DNA from: Albugo candida
Taxonomy: Eukaryota > Oomycota > Peronosporomycetes > Albuginales
Assembly: GCA_040437565.1 (NCBI GenBank)
Contig: JBDOQK010000008.1
Coordinates: forward strand, 434,001 to 498,000
Direction: 5' to 3'
Length of the DNA stretch: 64,000 nt
Shown here: positions 54,201-64,000 of the stretch, in pieces
How the letters are laid out: each line of letters opens with the position of its first letter
How positions within the stretch are numbered: position 1 is the stretch's first letter
Position numbers and translations under genes: made by a program
The notes under the pieces: model-generated
What the model saw: the letters and a program-made list of their open reading frames with translations, nothing else
Databases searched by the model: none
What the model was told of the DNA's origin: nothing

Positions 54201-56876
54201 AGTGCATCACAATCGATGCGGATGGTCTCGTGGGCAGGTCGGTCAGGCAAACTTGAAGGCTTGCGATGCGTTGTCTGCAAACAGTACTGTTATCTCCAGG
54301 CGGTTGCATGTACAAAGTGTCGACATGGATCGACGGTCGGCTGCTTTGAGCACTACAAAGACATGTGCGCGTGTGACAAGGAATCGTATTATGTGCGGCT
54401 GTCACGATTCCCATCAACTCATTTAACATCTCTGATATCGGCTTTGGAAGATCGATTAGACAGTGTTCGGAAATGGCACACACGTGCAGAGGCGATTCTG
54501 CGCGGAGGACCTTCAGACACACAGCTTCCAAGACGAACAATAAAATATGAAGATCTTGAGAGTCTAAGAGATGAAGGGAAGCAATGGAAGGGTGGCTCGG
54601 AGGATCTGTTACGGCAAATAGACGCAGCTCTCCAGTCGGTCACACCTTGGATCAAGCAGGTCGAAGCTACGTTAAAGATGCAAGTGCAACAAGCGAAGAT
54701 AAATGCCATCTTTTCTGTCGATTCAGTATTGACCCAGCTCAAGTCGCTTGATATCACAAGAAAGCAGCTGCTTGTATCTCCCCCGCAAAGTGTCAGCAAA
54801 GATCTATCAGACAGGATCATCAAAGCACAATCGATCAAAGAAAGGATGCAAACCGCGCTCGAGTCTTTAGATCGATTGCGATCAAATGAACCTCAGCATC
54901 ACGAAAGCATACCAATGGAGAGAAAGTCAGTAAAAGCTTTGCAGCTCACCAATTTACAAATTACGGAATTGATGGACGAAATGGACGATATAATTCAACA
55001 ATTTAGCGCAATGGACTTTGTTGCGAGCGCGGACATGACGCGATTGAATGATGCGAAGGAGTATTTATCGCTTTTATGTGAAACAAATACTTCTTTTATA
55101 AAAATCGCTCATCGCCTTAAAGTGATTGGGAAGCGAGAGGCTGTTGTGCTCGATAGACGCGAAACGAAAAAAATGGATTTTACGGATATTGAGGCTGACA
55201 TGGGCGTCATATTTGGCTCTCATGCGACAATGGAGAATTCCTGTCAGAAGTTACTGCAGCGCATCGTCGAATGGAGGAACAAGCATGGCGACTTTGCGTT
55301 TCGGAAGGCTGATTCCTTGATATCTATGCTGGAAAGAACCACGACGATGCGGTACATCGTCGAGTCGGCGGTAGACGATTTGACTCGAGATCCCGAAGAA
55401 ATAGAGGCGCTCTGGAACGATCTTTGTCTTTTACTTATCATTCCAAATAAAATGGAAGAATTTGGAAAGCATCTTTTAGCATGGAAGAAATGGGAAATTA
55501 AAGTTCACAACGCATTGTATCCATCACATTCTTCAAGTAAAACAGGAGGCTCACGTACCAGAAAGAAGCCAACATCTGCGCTCAAAAAGCGACCTAGTTT
55601 ACAAGACTTGGAAACGTGGTACAAAACCGCGGAGGAATGTTTCGTTCCGGTAGCCTCAAATCTCCGGAAGCTTCTTGCTGAAGAAATACAACGATGTCAT
55701 GAGTGGGAAGCCAATTTACGCGCTTTATTCCTTTCACCTGTCAAAGAAACAAAGCAAGTCTCGGCATTACTTTCTCAAGCAATCACCAAATTGGAACGAT
55801 TTCATCAGCGAGAAATACATCCGAGCATGCGAGTTCATTGTGTTTGTCGACAGGTACTCTCCGAGAAGGCAAAAATGGTCACGTGCAATGTCTGCAGATC
55901 TTTATTCCACCACCGATGTGTGAATTATCCTGCATTTTCAGCGACTGGTTTGAATGGAGAGGAGCCATTCACATGCTCTTCATGTGTGGACGCAAAAATA
56001 AACTCCAAAGATCACAGTGGTATCAAATCGTCTTCCACAGAATTGAATGTGGCAACGCTATACTGCATCTGTCGAGATGATCGTGAAGATTCCACAATGA
56101 TTTGCTGCGATTTTTGTGATGAATGGTACCACATCCAATGCATTGGGATGAATGTGGGTATGGTGGATCACATGGAAGCGTATCGATGTCAGCGATGTCT
56201 ACTATGCCAGAACTTGTATTATTTAGACAAGCTTGCCATTGAGAAGGATAGTCTTGGTAATCGACCAGGTTTGGCCAAGATCCAAGCGCTTCTTGGGCAG
56301 TTGGAATGCTCACTGGTGTCGATGCCTCAAAATGGACAAGATTTGATTGCGTATATGAAGCTTGTGAGCGATGTCGATGTCTCTGTAAAGTCTTTTGCAG
56401 ATGCGTTCCTTTCTCGTTTTTCAGCCGAGAACTTTAGCAATATTGAGATTGAGGTGGAGGAGAAGAACATTATGCTATTGATGCAGCAAATGACCGATTT
56501 GGAGATTGATTTAGAGCAATCGTATGCGAGTTTGATTGCTGTTCATTGGTGCCTTCGAGCTTGCCAATTAGTACTCACATGTACTCGACCACCCAAATAC
56601 GCGCATCTCGTCATTTTACTGCTTGATGTGAAGAATATTAAACATTTGGCATCACATGAGGATTACACGCGTATCCAGCGAGCCATCCAAGATCATGTTG
56701 AGAAAGCGACAGCATGGATTCAGCATGTTCGGGCTCTTCAAATAAATCCGTCCGATTTTGAGCAATCAGTCTTGAAACTGGATAAGGAACGTCATGAGTT
56801 GTCTCGATTTCTTGAATTACCTGCTGCTGAAGTGAAGTTCATTCGAGACTCGAAGCATCTACTTTGCGGACAGTAG
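51271..56876 (+). CDS. KDM5: KDM5/JARID1 histone H3K4 demethylase
   Basis: Three exons, 51271-51380, 51440-52687 and 52739-56876 (introns 59 and 51 nt), join to 5496 nt, 1831 aa. The domain order is complete for the family. JmjN is CPVFYPTEKEFEDPLKYIS, formed across intron 1 with ICKIVPPRGWCPPFAIN. ARID follows (ALRIFLYRKKTPMQTLPRI, LGRGGYKRVSENMEW). The first PHD finger is split by intron 2 (ICQSCLRCDRWDRMILCDSC, GYHLFCLDEPLDEAPKGDWY). JmjC carries Fe(II) ligands H710, E712 and H803 (CWHVEDHNFY, GFNHGFNCAEA). A C5HC2 zinc finger (CVVCKQYCYLQAVACTKC), a PLU-1 helical region and two C-terminal PHD fingers follow (HCVCRQVLSEKAKMVTCNVC and LYCICRDDREDSTMICCDFC). Active-site residues are intact, so it should demethylate H3K4me2/3. 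Confidence 0.97.
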
Positions 56877-57002
56877 CCACAGGCTCGATGTTGGCCAAAT
56901 CGGCTCGATGTCGAGCGATTAATGAAATGAGCAGGTTGAGGTTGAGTGTAGGTAGTAGGTTGTATTGCTCAGAATCCATTATATCATGTAAAAGCCTGCG
57001 TA

Positions 57003-57349
57003 CTATAATTCACGCTGACCGATCATTTTGGTCACCGCAATCGCTGCGGTATACGAATTTGCAGCATACATATCGAAATCATTGTATTCTGCGTGAACGC
57101 CAGTCATAAATTGGCGTGGAAGCTCGGGAGTTCCTTCTGGGCAAGTGAATGTTGCTTGTCGATGGAAACCTTGTTTGGGTTGAGTTATTGCCAAATGATC
57201 CAAATGAAATCTCGCAGCGTTTGCTGAATCGATCAGTCGTTCCTGACGCACAAGTACCAAGTGGCTTACTAAACTGATAAAAGCTTTTGTGAATAAATTA
57301 CCTCTGATGCAGTTTCCTTGCTCTTGCTTGCGGGCATCCAAGAAGCCAT
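57003..57349 (-). CDS. Small conserved-looking protein of unknown function, 95 aa
   Basis: Two exons, 57302-57349 and 57003-57242 (59-nt GT-AG intron), join to 288 nt, 95 aa: MASWMPASKSKETASE, then ERLIDSANAARFHLDHLAIT and further segments ending VTKMIGQREL. No signal peptide, membrane segment or known motif. The intron size and phase match other genes here and give a continuous frame, which supports a real gene. It is convergent with KDM5, about 125 bp between stops. I do not recognise the family. Confidence 0.5.
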
Positions 57350-57528
57350 CTTAGCTGTGAAGAAACTCGACATTTCTGTGGTATGAATATCAGTTAATAG
57401 GCGCGATCCAAGCCCCTGCTTATTGGCTATAATGCGTCATCACCATTGTGGTGTGAAAGTAGTCAATAGCTGGTGCAGTGATTTTTTATATTTTATAAGA
57501 ATTTCATTTTTTGCAAAAGGTAATGTTC

Positions 57529-57736
57529 ATTACAAGTTCTATTACATAGTTGCATACGTGACATTTTTCGACTATAGAGCTCTACACAGCTGGTTGAATG
57601 AACCTTTGCGACATTGAAATCGATAGAAAATACGTTGGTTGGTCAAATACAAAAGCAGTCTGCGCACATTCCGCCAGCTGTGTGATTATCTGTGTTATTT
57701 TTACCTGACCAGAATTTATATTATAGAGCAAAATCA
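57529..57736. repeat. Left copy of a diverged ~208-bp repeat flanking a gap
   Basis: Matches 57837-58046 apart from about seven substitutions and one 2-bp insertion. The divergence suggests the two contig ends came from different haplotypes. Confidence 0.8.
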
Positions 57737-57836
57737 NNNNNNNNNNNNNNNNNNNNNNNNNNNNNNNNNNNNNNNNNNNNNNNNNNNNNNNNNNNNNNNN
57801 NNNNNNNNNNNNNNNNNNNNNNNNNNNNNNNNNNNN
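57737..57836. other. Assembly gap (100 N) between diverged contig ends
   Basis: Exactly 100 N, with about 208 bp of near-identical sequence on each side. Unlike most other gaps in the window the copies differ by several percent. Confidence 0.85.
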
Positions 57837-58046
57837 ATTACAAGTTCTACTACATAGATGCATACGTGACATTTTTCGACTATAGAGCTCTCTACACAGC
57901 TGGTTGAATGAACCTTTGCGACATTGAAATCGATAGAATATACGTTGGTTGGTCAAATACAAAAGCAATGTGCGCACATTCCACCAGCTGTGTGATTGTC
58001 TGTGTTATTTTTACCTGACCAGAATTTATATTATAGAGCAAAATCA
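57837..58046. repeat. Right copy of the diverged ~208-bp repeat
   Basis: 210 bp, beginning at the first base after the N run. See the left copy for the differences. Confidence 0.8.
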
Positions 58047-58449
58047 AGTCGTAACGAAATCACGAACAACACGCAATTGTTGCTGACATTCTAGTCGACA
58101 CAATCAAAACAGTAAATAAGACGAGCCGAACATCGTTGTGTGTGCCCCAAACCTTTAACTCATATCTATGCGACAAACGGTGTTCTTTTTCTACGTGAAT
58201 CACCACCTGACGATGACTCCATACAAACTTGGCAACAGCTGCACGATACCACTTTGCAAACCTTTCCTTCTCTCGTGTCGCAGCCATGCTGCAACACGCT
58301 TTATCCATTCTCTACAAAGCTATTGGTTCAGGCGACAGTACGCTGATAAAGAAGAGTGAATTCGTTGTTCGACTTTTCCTTTCCTCCATTGCTTTTTTCT
58401 TACCACAAAGTGGGCAAATTGGGAACAAAAAGAGACGTTTACACATAAT

Positions 58450-59073
58450 ATGATGTTAGACGAGGAATCGATTGCACAAGTCCGGAGAATCACTCCGCTG
58501 CTCCAAGTGTGCCGACTCACTCCTATGCCTTGTTTACGAAGAGGATCACACAATTCTTTTCTTTCGACAATATCGAAATTCATGGTGACGACGAGAAAAT
58601 GTACGGAAGGTGGGAAGAGAATCCGCTACTATGTCATTCAAACCATACTGTTACCTGAAGCATCTCAACCAGTAGCGACAAGAAGACCGAGTTTTGTATC
58701 ACTTCCAAGTATCCAGGCACAGCAGCGTGCCGCCGAGAGACAAAATTTATGCATAGAGCGTCGATTCTCTCAATTTATTCGCTTTCGATGCAGTCTGATC
58801 GATACTCTTTGCCCAGATGCCGAATTTATAGACTGCACTTATTGCAATTATCTATTACGTTTCTTCACGACAGCTTGGATGCAACCCTGGTCGTTTTTGA
58901 AATTTGCGCCGAGCGTTCACCTGAAGAAAAGAATTTTGATCTCTTTTCTCAACGATTTGGTATGCCAAACACGGCTTCGACTAAGCCGACATCCTACCTG
59001 CGAGACCTTCCACTTGATATCGGCATTGTTATCGAGTTTTTTGAACGACAGAGTTTATTTCTCATTCACATAA
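58450..59073 (+). CDS. PX-domain (phosphoinositide-binding) protein
   Basis: Frame of 207 codons from ATG at 58450. After about 40 residues comes a PX-like fold: KFMVTTRKCTEGGKRIRYYV (first strands), a Pro-containing loop, then the family hallmark IERRFSQFIRFRCSLIDTLCP, where the R-R-[FY]-S/x-F stretch contributes to phosphoinositide binding. A Cys-containing segment (CTYCNYLLRFFTTAWMQPW) and a helical C-terminus (LKKRILISFLNDLVCQTRLR) complete it. PX proteins are recruited to endosomal membranes via PI3P. An N-terminal exon upstream is possible, so the start is provisional. The substrate lipid is not determinable from sequence. Confidence 0.6.
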   Translation: MMLDEESIAQVRRITPLLQVCRLTPMPCLRRGSHNSFLSTISKFMVTTRKCTEGGKRIRYYVIQTILLPEASQPVATRRPSFVSLPSIQAQQRAAERQNLCIERRFSQFIRFRCSLIDTLCPDAEFIDCTYCNYLLRFFTTAWMQPWSFLKFAPSVHLKKRILISFLNDLVCQTRLRLSRHPTCETFHLISALLSSFLNDRVYFSFT

Positions 59074-59909
59074 CGCTCCTGCTATATCTTTTTTCCAACA
59101 CAATTGTTGACGATTAGGCGCATGCAAAAATGGTGAGTCATCATTATGTGTCAAAATTCTCGAGTTGTTACGTCGTTAAGACGCTCGGACTCGGACGGAT
59201 ACAAGCAGAAGGTGTTGTTAAAATCGAAAGTGATGGTGCTGATTATTTGGATTTAACCAAAACACGAATGAAAATGGTATCAAAGGCGGGAACCTTATTG
59301 TGTGTGCATCATGTGGAAGACGCTCAGGCTTCGAAGAATTATTGGGAGGGGATCATGCAACCATACAAGTCATGAAAGGAGTGCGTTGTTGAAGCGGGAT
59401 CTCTGGCTGGTCTGCGGACAATTGAGTGATAACGATGACTTGGATACATGCTTCTAGCTCAATATATGATGTAGTGATCATGGAAGTCAGTGTCTTTGTC
59501 GATTGATATCGCAGCCATACACATCACGATGGAAAAGACTCATTGTGTGACGAGGATCATTACGTGTCCTTCGACGTCGGTGTGATCTACAATTCTCTCT
59601 TATTTGAAATCACTCTTAAATACCTCATTTATGGATTTATTTCTTCGCGAGCATTCAATGTAACGAATAGACTAAAAGCGAAAAGCTTTTACAGCATCCG
59701 TTTTCTCAGTGTGTTTAATCCAAATCTTAGTTCTCTATGATGTGAATTCGATGATAATCCAAGATCTTGACGAGGAGCAGTGAGAGCAATCAACTAGATC
59801 AGGACTTGACGGAAAGCCTGGAGTAGCAAAGCTACATCACTAACGTTTCCACTAAGCATTATACAATTCACACGTTCACAAGACGACGGGGCACGGAATC
59901 CAGGGAACG
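59074..59909. other. Intergenic, one weak coding candidate
   Basis: At 59130-59375 the plus strand has an 81-codon frame. Its ATG is followed directly by GTGAGT, so a gene with a one-codon first exon and an intron to about 59178 is conceivable (MTLGLGRIQAEGVVKIESDG, ending EGIMQPYKS). No family is recognised. Beyond 59375 nothing was seen up to the RhoGAP start. Confidence 0.25.
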
Positions 59910-61793
59910 ATGTCGTTAAAAATAGAAGCAAAATCGATGAGGTCAAAGTCCGAGGACTTTGACCAGAGAAAAGCACCGCCTGCATGTAGTCTGACCAAGT
60001 CACCCAGAATCAGATCGAATGCCAAACGTTCCGACGAGAATCGCAATTCGCCAAGTCAGCGCTTGAGAAATCCACTTTCTGATCTGAAGGCATCTTTTGC
60101 AGGTTCTGCGACCAGACTTTCGAATTCTATGAATCTCGCGATGGGTAGGAATCGTTCCAAGCATCTTAATGTGACCGATAGCTGTACATCTATTCCAACA
60201 GAGCAGCTGCGTATACAGTTTGAAGGTCTTGTTCACAATGATATGAATACGCTTCGGTCGACGGAAAAGCATGCGACCGGATGGTCCTATTCGAAATGTG
60301 ATCGTCCTGGCAACTCTTTGGTTCTACAAAGTGCCAAATTACTCGTGAAGCAATTTGGGGCCGAGTTGGCCTTGATGCATTGTCGAACCGAAGACTTTGT
60401 TCCAGAGTTATTTCATATGTTACGTCACAAACTTATTTGCCACGGTGGCTTGGAATTCCAGCACATATATCGTGCCTCAGCAGAAAACGAGTCTTTGCTC
60501 AAGGCGAAGGAAGCAATTGACGCAGGACGATTCGATGTTTTCGAATATAGCGACCCAACGATTTATGCATGCTTGATAAAGCAATTATTACGCGAGCTTC
60601 CATTGCCTTTATTTGGGAAGATACCGCAAGACGTTTTAGACTGCATATTGAGCGACGTCAGCGATATTTCTGATAGCTACTCATACGGGTGTGTGAAAAC
60701 GTCATCGGATTATGCGCTTCCATCAGACAACATGACTATGAATGGAATCATTCAACGGATTTTGGTTTATTTTCCACCGCAAGAGTGGCATGTATTATTA
60801 TGGCTATTGGATCACATGTTGGAGGTCGCTTCTTACGAGTATCATAACAGTATGAATGTGACGGCTATCTCCATTGTGATGGCTCCTAATATGTATACTA
60901 TCAACCCAAGCGATGTGTATGAAGCAACGAAAATCATAGGTCAAGTCGCGGAGTTGTTTAAGGCTCTACTTATATGGCGTCACAATACTTTTAAACATAG
61001 CGAACAAGAAGCACATCAAGTCTCAATGGAGAGCTTGATTACCAGCGATGAAAACGTGGATTTGCCCTTAGCGACTCTATCACCTTCCAGGTCCAGTCAC
61101 AGAGAAAGAAGCGAATGCTTTGATACGCACAAGTATGTAGACCTAGAAATGATATATCACACAAAGGCATTGACTCACATGATACAGGAGAGTTTTGTGA
61201 CGTGTGTTTCTCTTTTCATTGCATCCGGAGAGCCTACAAGGGAACTCGATAAAGACTACTGTATTTGCGAGTCACTCTATCTCTCTCACCAGAATCGTTT
61301 TGTCCAAAACTGCTCACTCAGAACAAAGCAAGGGATTTACTGTGCATGGGCTTTAGTGATATGTGATTGCATCACTACATCTCACGCCGAAGCGAGAAAA
61401 AAGCTATCTGTGCTCATGAGCTCGCCTAATACTCCGCAATTAGAAATGGATTCAACGTTGGATTTTTGGCTAAGCACAGTATTGAGAATTGAAAGCTTTC
61501 ACTCAAAGCTCCGGGCTGAAAGGCAAGCCCACCTGAAAATGAATATGTTACGTGCACGATTTGGTCTCAGTATTGACATGATACCACAATGGCAATCGAT
61601 ACCATATACATGGAAGTATTCTCATTGCCAAGCAGACGAAATAATGCTGGCATTTTGGAGAAGTCCCTTGGAAATGTCACTCCATCCCGATACCAGCAAG
61701 GAAACACGAGTTCATGCGATGTCTTACATGAAAAAGTACGAGTCGTTGAGGCATTACTTGCTTGTGAACCAGAGTTCTTCCTTAAGAACATAG
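59910..61793 (+). CDS. RhoGAP-domain protein
   Basis: Single-exon 627-aa protein. The first ~85 residues are basic and Ser-rich (RSKSEDFDQRKAPP, SPSQRLRNPLSDLKASF), probably disordered. A RhoGAP domain occupies about residues 160-360. GGLEFQHIYRASAENESLLK aligns with the G-I-F/Y-R-x-S-G segment and keeps the arginine finger (R in IYRASA). LIKQLLRELPLPLFGKIP matches the K-x-x-L-R-E-L-P-x-P-L motif. NVTAISIVMAPNMYTI matches the late N-L-A-x-x-x-P-x-L motif. The domain accelerates GTP hydrolysis by Rho/Rac GTPases. The C-terminal ~230 residues have no identified domain. The Ser-Gly after the finger is Ser-Ala, a minor departure. Confidence 0.88.
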   Translation: MSLKIEAKSMRSKSEDFDQRKAPPACSLTKSPRIRSNAKRSDENRNSPSQRLRNPLSDLKASFAGSATRLSNSMNLAMGRNRSKHLNVTDSCTSIPTEQLRIQFEGLVHNDMNTLRSTEKHATGWSYSKCDRPGNSLVLQSAKLLVKQFGAELALMHCRTEDFVPELFHMLRHKLICHGGLEFQHIYRASAENESLLKAKEAIDAGRFDVFEYSDPTIYACLIKQLLRELPLPLFGKIPQDVLDCILSDVSDISDSYSYGCVKTSSDYALPSDNMTMNGIIQRILVYFPPQEWHVLLWLLDHMLEVASYEYHNSMNVTAISIVMAPNMYTINPSDVYEATKIIGQVAELFKALLIWRHNTFKHSEQEAHQVSMESLITSDENVDLPLATLSPSRSSHRERSECFDTHKYVDLEMIYHTKALTHMIQESFVTCVSLFIASGEPTRELDKDYCICESLYLSHQNRFVQNCSLRTKQGIYCAWALVICDCITTSHAEARKKLSVLMSSPNTPQLEMDSTLDFWLSTVLRIESFHSKLRAERQAHLKMNMLRARFGLSIDMIPQWQSIPYTWKYSHCQADEIMLAFWRSPLEMSLHPDTSKETRVHAMSYMKKYESLRHYLLVNQSSSLRT

Positions 61794-62666
61794 ATTTCGG
61801 ACATTATAGCCGCTGAAGAATCCGAGCAAGGGTTTGTGCACTAGTGTGAAAATAATGATACAAAAACGCAGAGGTCGACATTGATACGGCTAATATCCAT
61901 TTCGTCGATGCAATTTGTTCGTATCACTGTCCCGGGTCTTGTTTTGAGTTGGCAGTGTAGTTGGAATAGGATGTTGCGAGTGATTTATTTACGTAAAATT
62001 TGAATGAATTAATAATTGCAGCCCATCTCGAAGGGTAGTATCCTGCATTACCATAGCATACACTTCTATGCGTATAGACTCTAACGTCCCCTGCATCATT
62101 TACTTAAGCAGAAAGCGTACGAGATATGCCATAAAATGCTGTGCTTGTAGATTCGTTCAAGTTGCAAGAATTTTGTACAATCGTTGCGGGACGGACACTA
62201 TCAAATCTGCTTTGAGATCACCCTGCAAACAGATCACCATTTCTACTGCTTCTAACGAGTTACTAGTCCGGCTGGTCGAATATGTCGTTAACTACCAGTG
62301 TGGTGTCGCTGGAGAATACAGAACTTTATACAGAAGACGGGAATCGGTTGAATATGGGCCTCTTTCAGTTCATCGCGACCTTGAGAAAACACACTTCTAG
62401 ATCAAACTGACAGTCCATAAACTCAGAACGCAGGACAGAGCTCTATCATGAGCACCTGCTTCCGTAGGTTACTACACACTTGATTCCTTTACAACTGCTC
62501 AGTAGGGCGAAGAGTTGAGAATAGAACGGAAAAGAGATTTGTCCAGCGTCCAACCCACCCAGAGATGCACTCCCTGTGGCTGATCCTGCTAGTGATGAGC
62601 TCGCGCGCGGAAGAAGATCATGCAGCTCATGAATAACGTAATTCAAAACCACATGCTTGCATTGTA
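61794..62666. other. Intergenic, no gene seen
   Basis: About 870 bp between the RhoGAP stop and the SEC15 stop. A 110-codon plus-strand frame at 62068-62400 has a Cys-rich, unstructured composition and no recognisable features; treated as chance. Confidence 0.4.
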
Positions 62667-64000
62667 CTATTTACGAAAAGACTTGACAACAGATCCAATG
62701 ATACCTTTCCCTTTTTTTGCTCCATGATGTCCCGATCCACCCCAAAATCTATTCTTCGAGTCTTTCATCTTTTCACTGATTGAAGCAACATTATCCGGTG
62801 ATAGCTGAGGAAAATTCTTCGAGGTTCCTCTGTGCGAAAATCAATCATATAAATGAGACGTAAATGGAAAAAAAAGTTGTACCGGGATTGTGGGTCCAGA
62901 AATATCTCCAAGTTGCCTGAAATAAGCAAACCGATTATCTGACTCAACGCCGAAAAGCTCTCGCGCAAATGATGGATTTTTAATCCATCGATAAATTCCA
63001 ATAATGCATCTAAATTTCGCTTCAGATTCATTATCGCTGCAGGAGTTATCTTCTTGATGTTTGGACCATATAGAATTTGCTCCAGAGATTTGGAGATGTG
63101 GATGCATGAAGCGAAATGAACTGCTTCTCGGACTGAAGTTGGTAACTCAGAAAGCTGAGCAAAGGTGACTTGTAGATAGCTAATAAGATCCCACATTGCG
63201 GGGTCTGGTTGCACAGATGCTTCAGCAGGTGTCCAATTCATGTAGTAGAAGGAATTGACCAGCTCATCAATCTTTTTAATCTTAAAGCAAAATCAGTAAA
63301 GCAGTTTTTGAATCGGATGCCAGTAAGAAATAGTACCATCAGCTCACAAACCATATCTTGCGCTCTCGTCATTGTATTCTCAAACCTACAATAGATATGA
63401 AAATGCACTGTCGTTTGAAAGCGACTTTCTTACTGTTTCTTGGCACCCGCTTTACTCAGTGGCTTTGTAATGACGTCAGAATCCGCATTGTGCTTGACAT
63501 GTGTGTGATTTGTGACGCCAAACTTATACGTGCGAGACTCCCATGCGCCAGTCTGATGTCTGACAACATGATCGAATCGATCACATGCTACAGCAAGGTA
63601 GGAAGCATTGACTCCCATGACCACAACCTGCGAATACTCTTCATAAATGACTTGCGAGGAANNNNNNNNNNNNNNNNNNNNNNNNNNNNNNNNNNNNNNN
63701 NNNNNNNNNNNNNNNNNNNNNNNNNNNNNNNNNNNNNNNNNNNNNNNNNNNNNNNNNNNNNGGGTGCCAGAAAGAAATAGTACCATCAGCTCACAAACCA
63801 TATCTTGCGCTCTCGTCATTGTATTCTCAAACCTACAATAGATATAGAAATGCACTGACGTGTGAAAGCGCCTTTCTTACTGTTTCTTGGCACCCGCTTT
63901 ACTCAGTGGCTTTGTAATGACTTCAGAACCCGCATTGTGCTTGACATGTGTGTGATTTGTGACGCCAAACTTATACGTGCGAGACTCCCATGCGCCAGTT
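62667..64000 (-). CDS. SEC15: Exocyst subunit SEC15 (EXOC6), 3' part; continues beyond the window
   Basis: C-terminal exons: 62667-62826, 62859-63280, 63337-63385 and one from 63434 into the gap at 63662. Introns are 32, 56 and 48 nt. The spliced sequence follows SEC15 order: FENTMTRAQDMVCELM, IKKIDELVNSFYYMNWTP, LSELPTSVREAVHFASCIHI, SKSLEQILYGPNIKKITPAA, HLRESFSALSQIIGLLISGN and finally LSPDNVASISEKMKDSKNR with a basic end KGIIGSVVKSFRK. The EKMKD near the end is strongly conserved with animal EXOC6. SEC15 links RAB11/Sec4-type GTPases to the exocyst for vesicle tethering at the plasma membrane. Exons right of 63762 repeat those at 63315-63661 because of a contig overlap, and the 5' part lies outside the window. 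Confidence 0.88.
63662..63761. other. Assembly gap (100 N) inside SEC15 between diverged contig ends
   Basis: Exactly 100 N. Sequence from 63762 to the window end (239 bp) matches 63315-63553 with several mismatches, so the right contig restarts inside sequence already given on the left. The overlap extends past the window. The differences suggest two haplotypes. Confidence 0.85.

Larger units (their letters stand above)
57350..58449. other. Intergenic with a diverged overlap gap
   Basis: No gene seen with confidence. Includes the gap at 57737-57836 and its two flanking copies. The plus-strand stretch at about 58287-58440 (MLQHALSILYKAIGSGDSTL) looks protein-like and could be an upstream exon of the PX gene, but no clean splice model was found. 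Confidence 0.4.

Noticed and set aside
59130-59375. 81-codon frame as a confident gene
   Set aside because: Its ATG is immediately followed by a strong donor-like GTGAGT and no family is recognisable; kept only as a weak candidate in the intergenic entry.
62068-62400. 110-codon plus-strand frame
   Set aside because: Composition is Cys/Arg-rich without structure, no splice partners, and it lies between the 3' ends of two genes.
1-64000. Functional gene cluster or operon
   Set aside because: Genes are unrelated housekeeping or transport functions on alternating strands with separate introns; a eukaryotic chromosome segment explains the layout.

Overview
The window is nuclear DNA from a compact-genome eukaryote, most likely an oomycete and possibly a white rust (Albugo-like); this placement is inference. 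Reasons: genes lie tens to a few hundred bases apart on both strands. Coding regions are cut by GT-AG introns of about 50-64 nt, a few only 32-37 nt. Splicing them out restores well-known eukaryotic families. A mitochondrial-type phosphagen kinase of the kind known from oomycetes is present, plus a U6 snRNA and a eukaryotic tRNA-Trp. Nothing prokaryotic, viral or CRISPR-like was seen.

Layout. 0.2-2.6 kb: 11-exon LRR/coiled-coil protein. 2.7-6.1 kb: NOG1 ribosome-biogenesis GTPase and a hypothetical gene. 6.2-11.5 kb: DHX29/DHX57-type DEAH helicase tail-to-tail with an FTS/AKTIP E2-variant. 11.8-14.2 kb: XAP5/FAM50 and a CCHC zinc-knuckle protein, both probably pre-mRNA splicing factors. 14.6-17.2 kb: a major facilitator transporter with a CRAL-TRIO (Sec14) lipid-binding domain in its central loop, the most unusual gene here. 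17.4-22.6 kb: villin, an ApaG-domain protein, a small LYR-like protein and an LYC1-like acetyltransferase. 22.7-25.7 kb: PTC7-type phosphatase and mitochondrial ribosomal protein bL20m sharing a 42-bp promoter, then a phosphagen kinase. 26.2-28.6 kb: U6 snRNA and tRNA-Trp in a gene-poor stretch with two assembly gaps. 29.3-30.7 kb: DCP1. 31.5-42 kb: an unknown polytopic membrane protein, a large P4-ATPase and a MATE transporter. 42.6-46.1 kb: an ACSBG-like protein with degenerate catalytic motifs. 46.2-56.9 kb: USP7 and KDM5, divergently arranged. 57-64 kb: a small gene, PX-domain and RhoGAP proteins, and the 3' part of exocyst SEC15.

The genes share no single pathway, as expected for a eukaryotic chromosome, but recurring themes are RNA processing and translation, membrane lipid handling, actin and vesicle traffic, and mitochondrial function.

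Assembly quality matters for any reader: there are eight runs of exactly 100 N. At seven of them the sequence left of the gap is repeated right of it, so these are unmerged contig overlaps rather than missing DNA. Two of these artefacts lie inside genes (DCP1 and the ACSBG-like gene) and one cuts SEC15.
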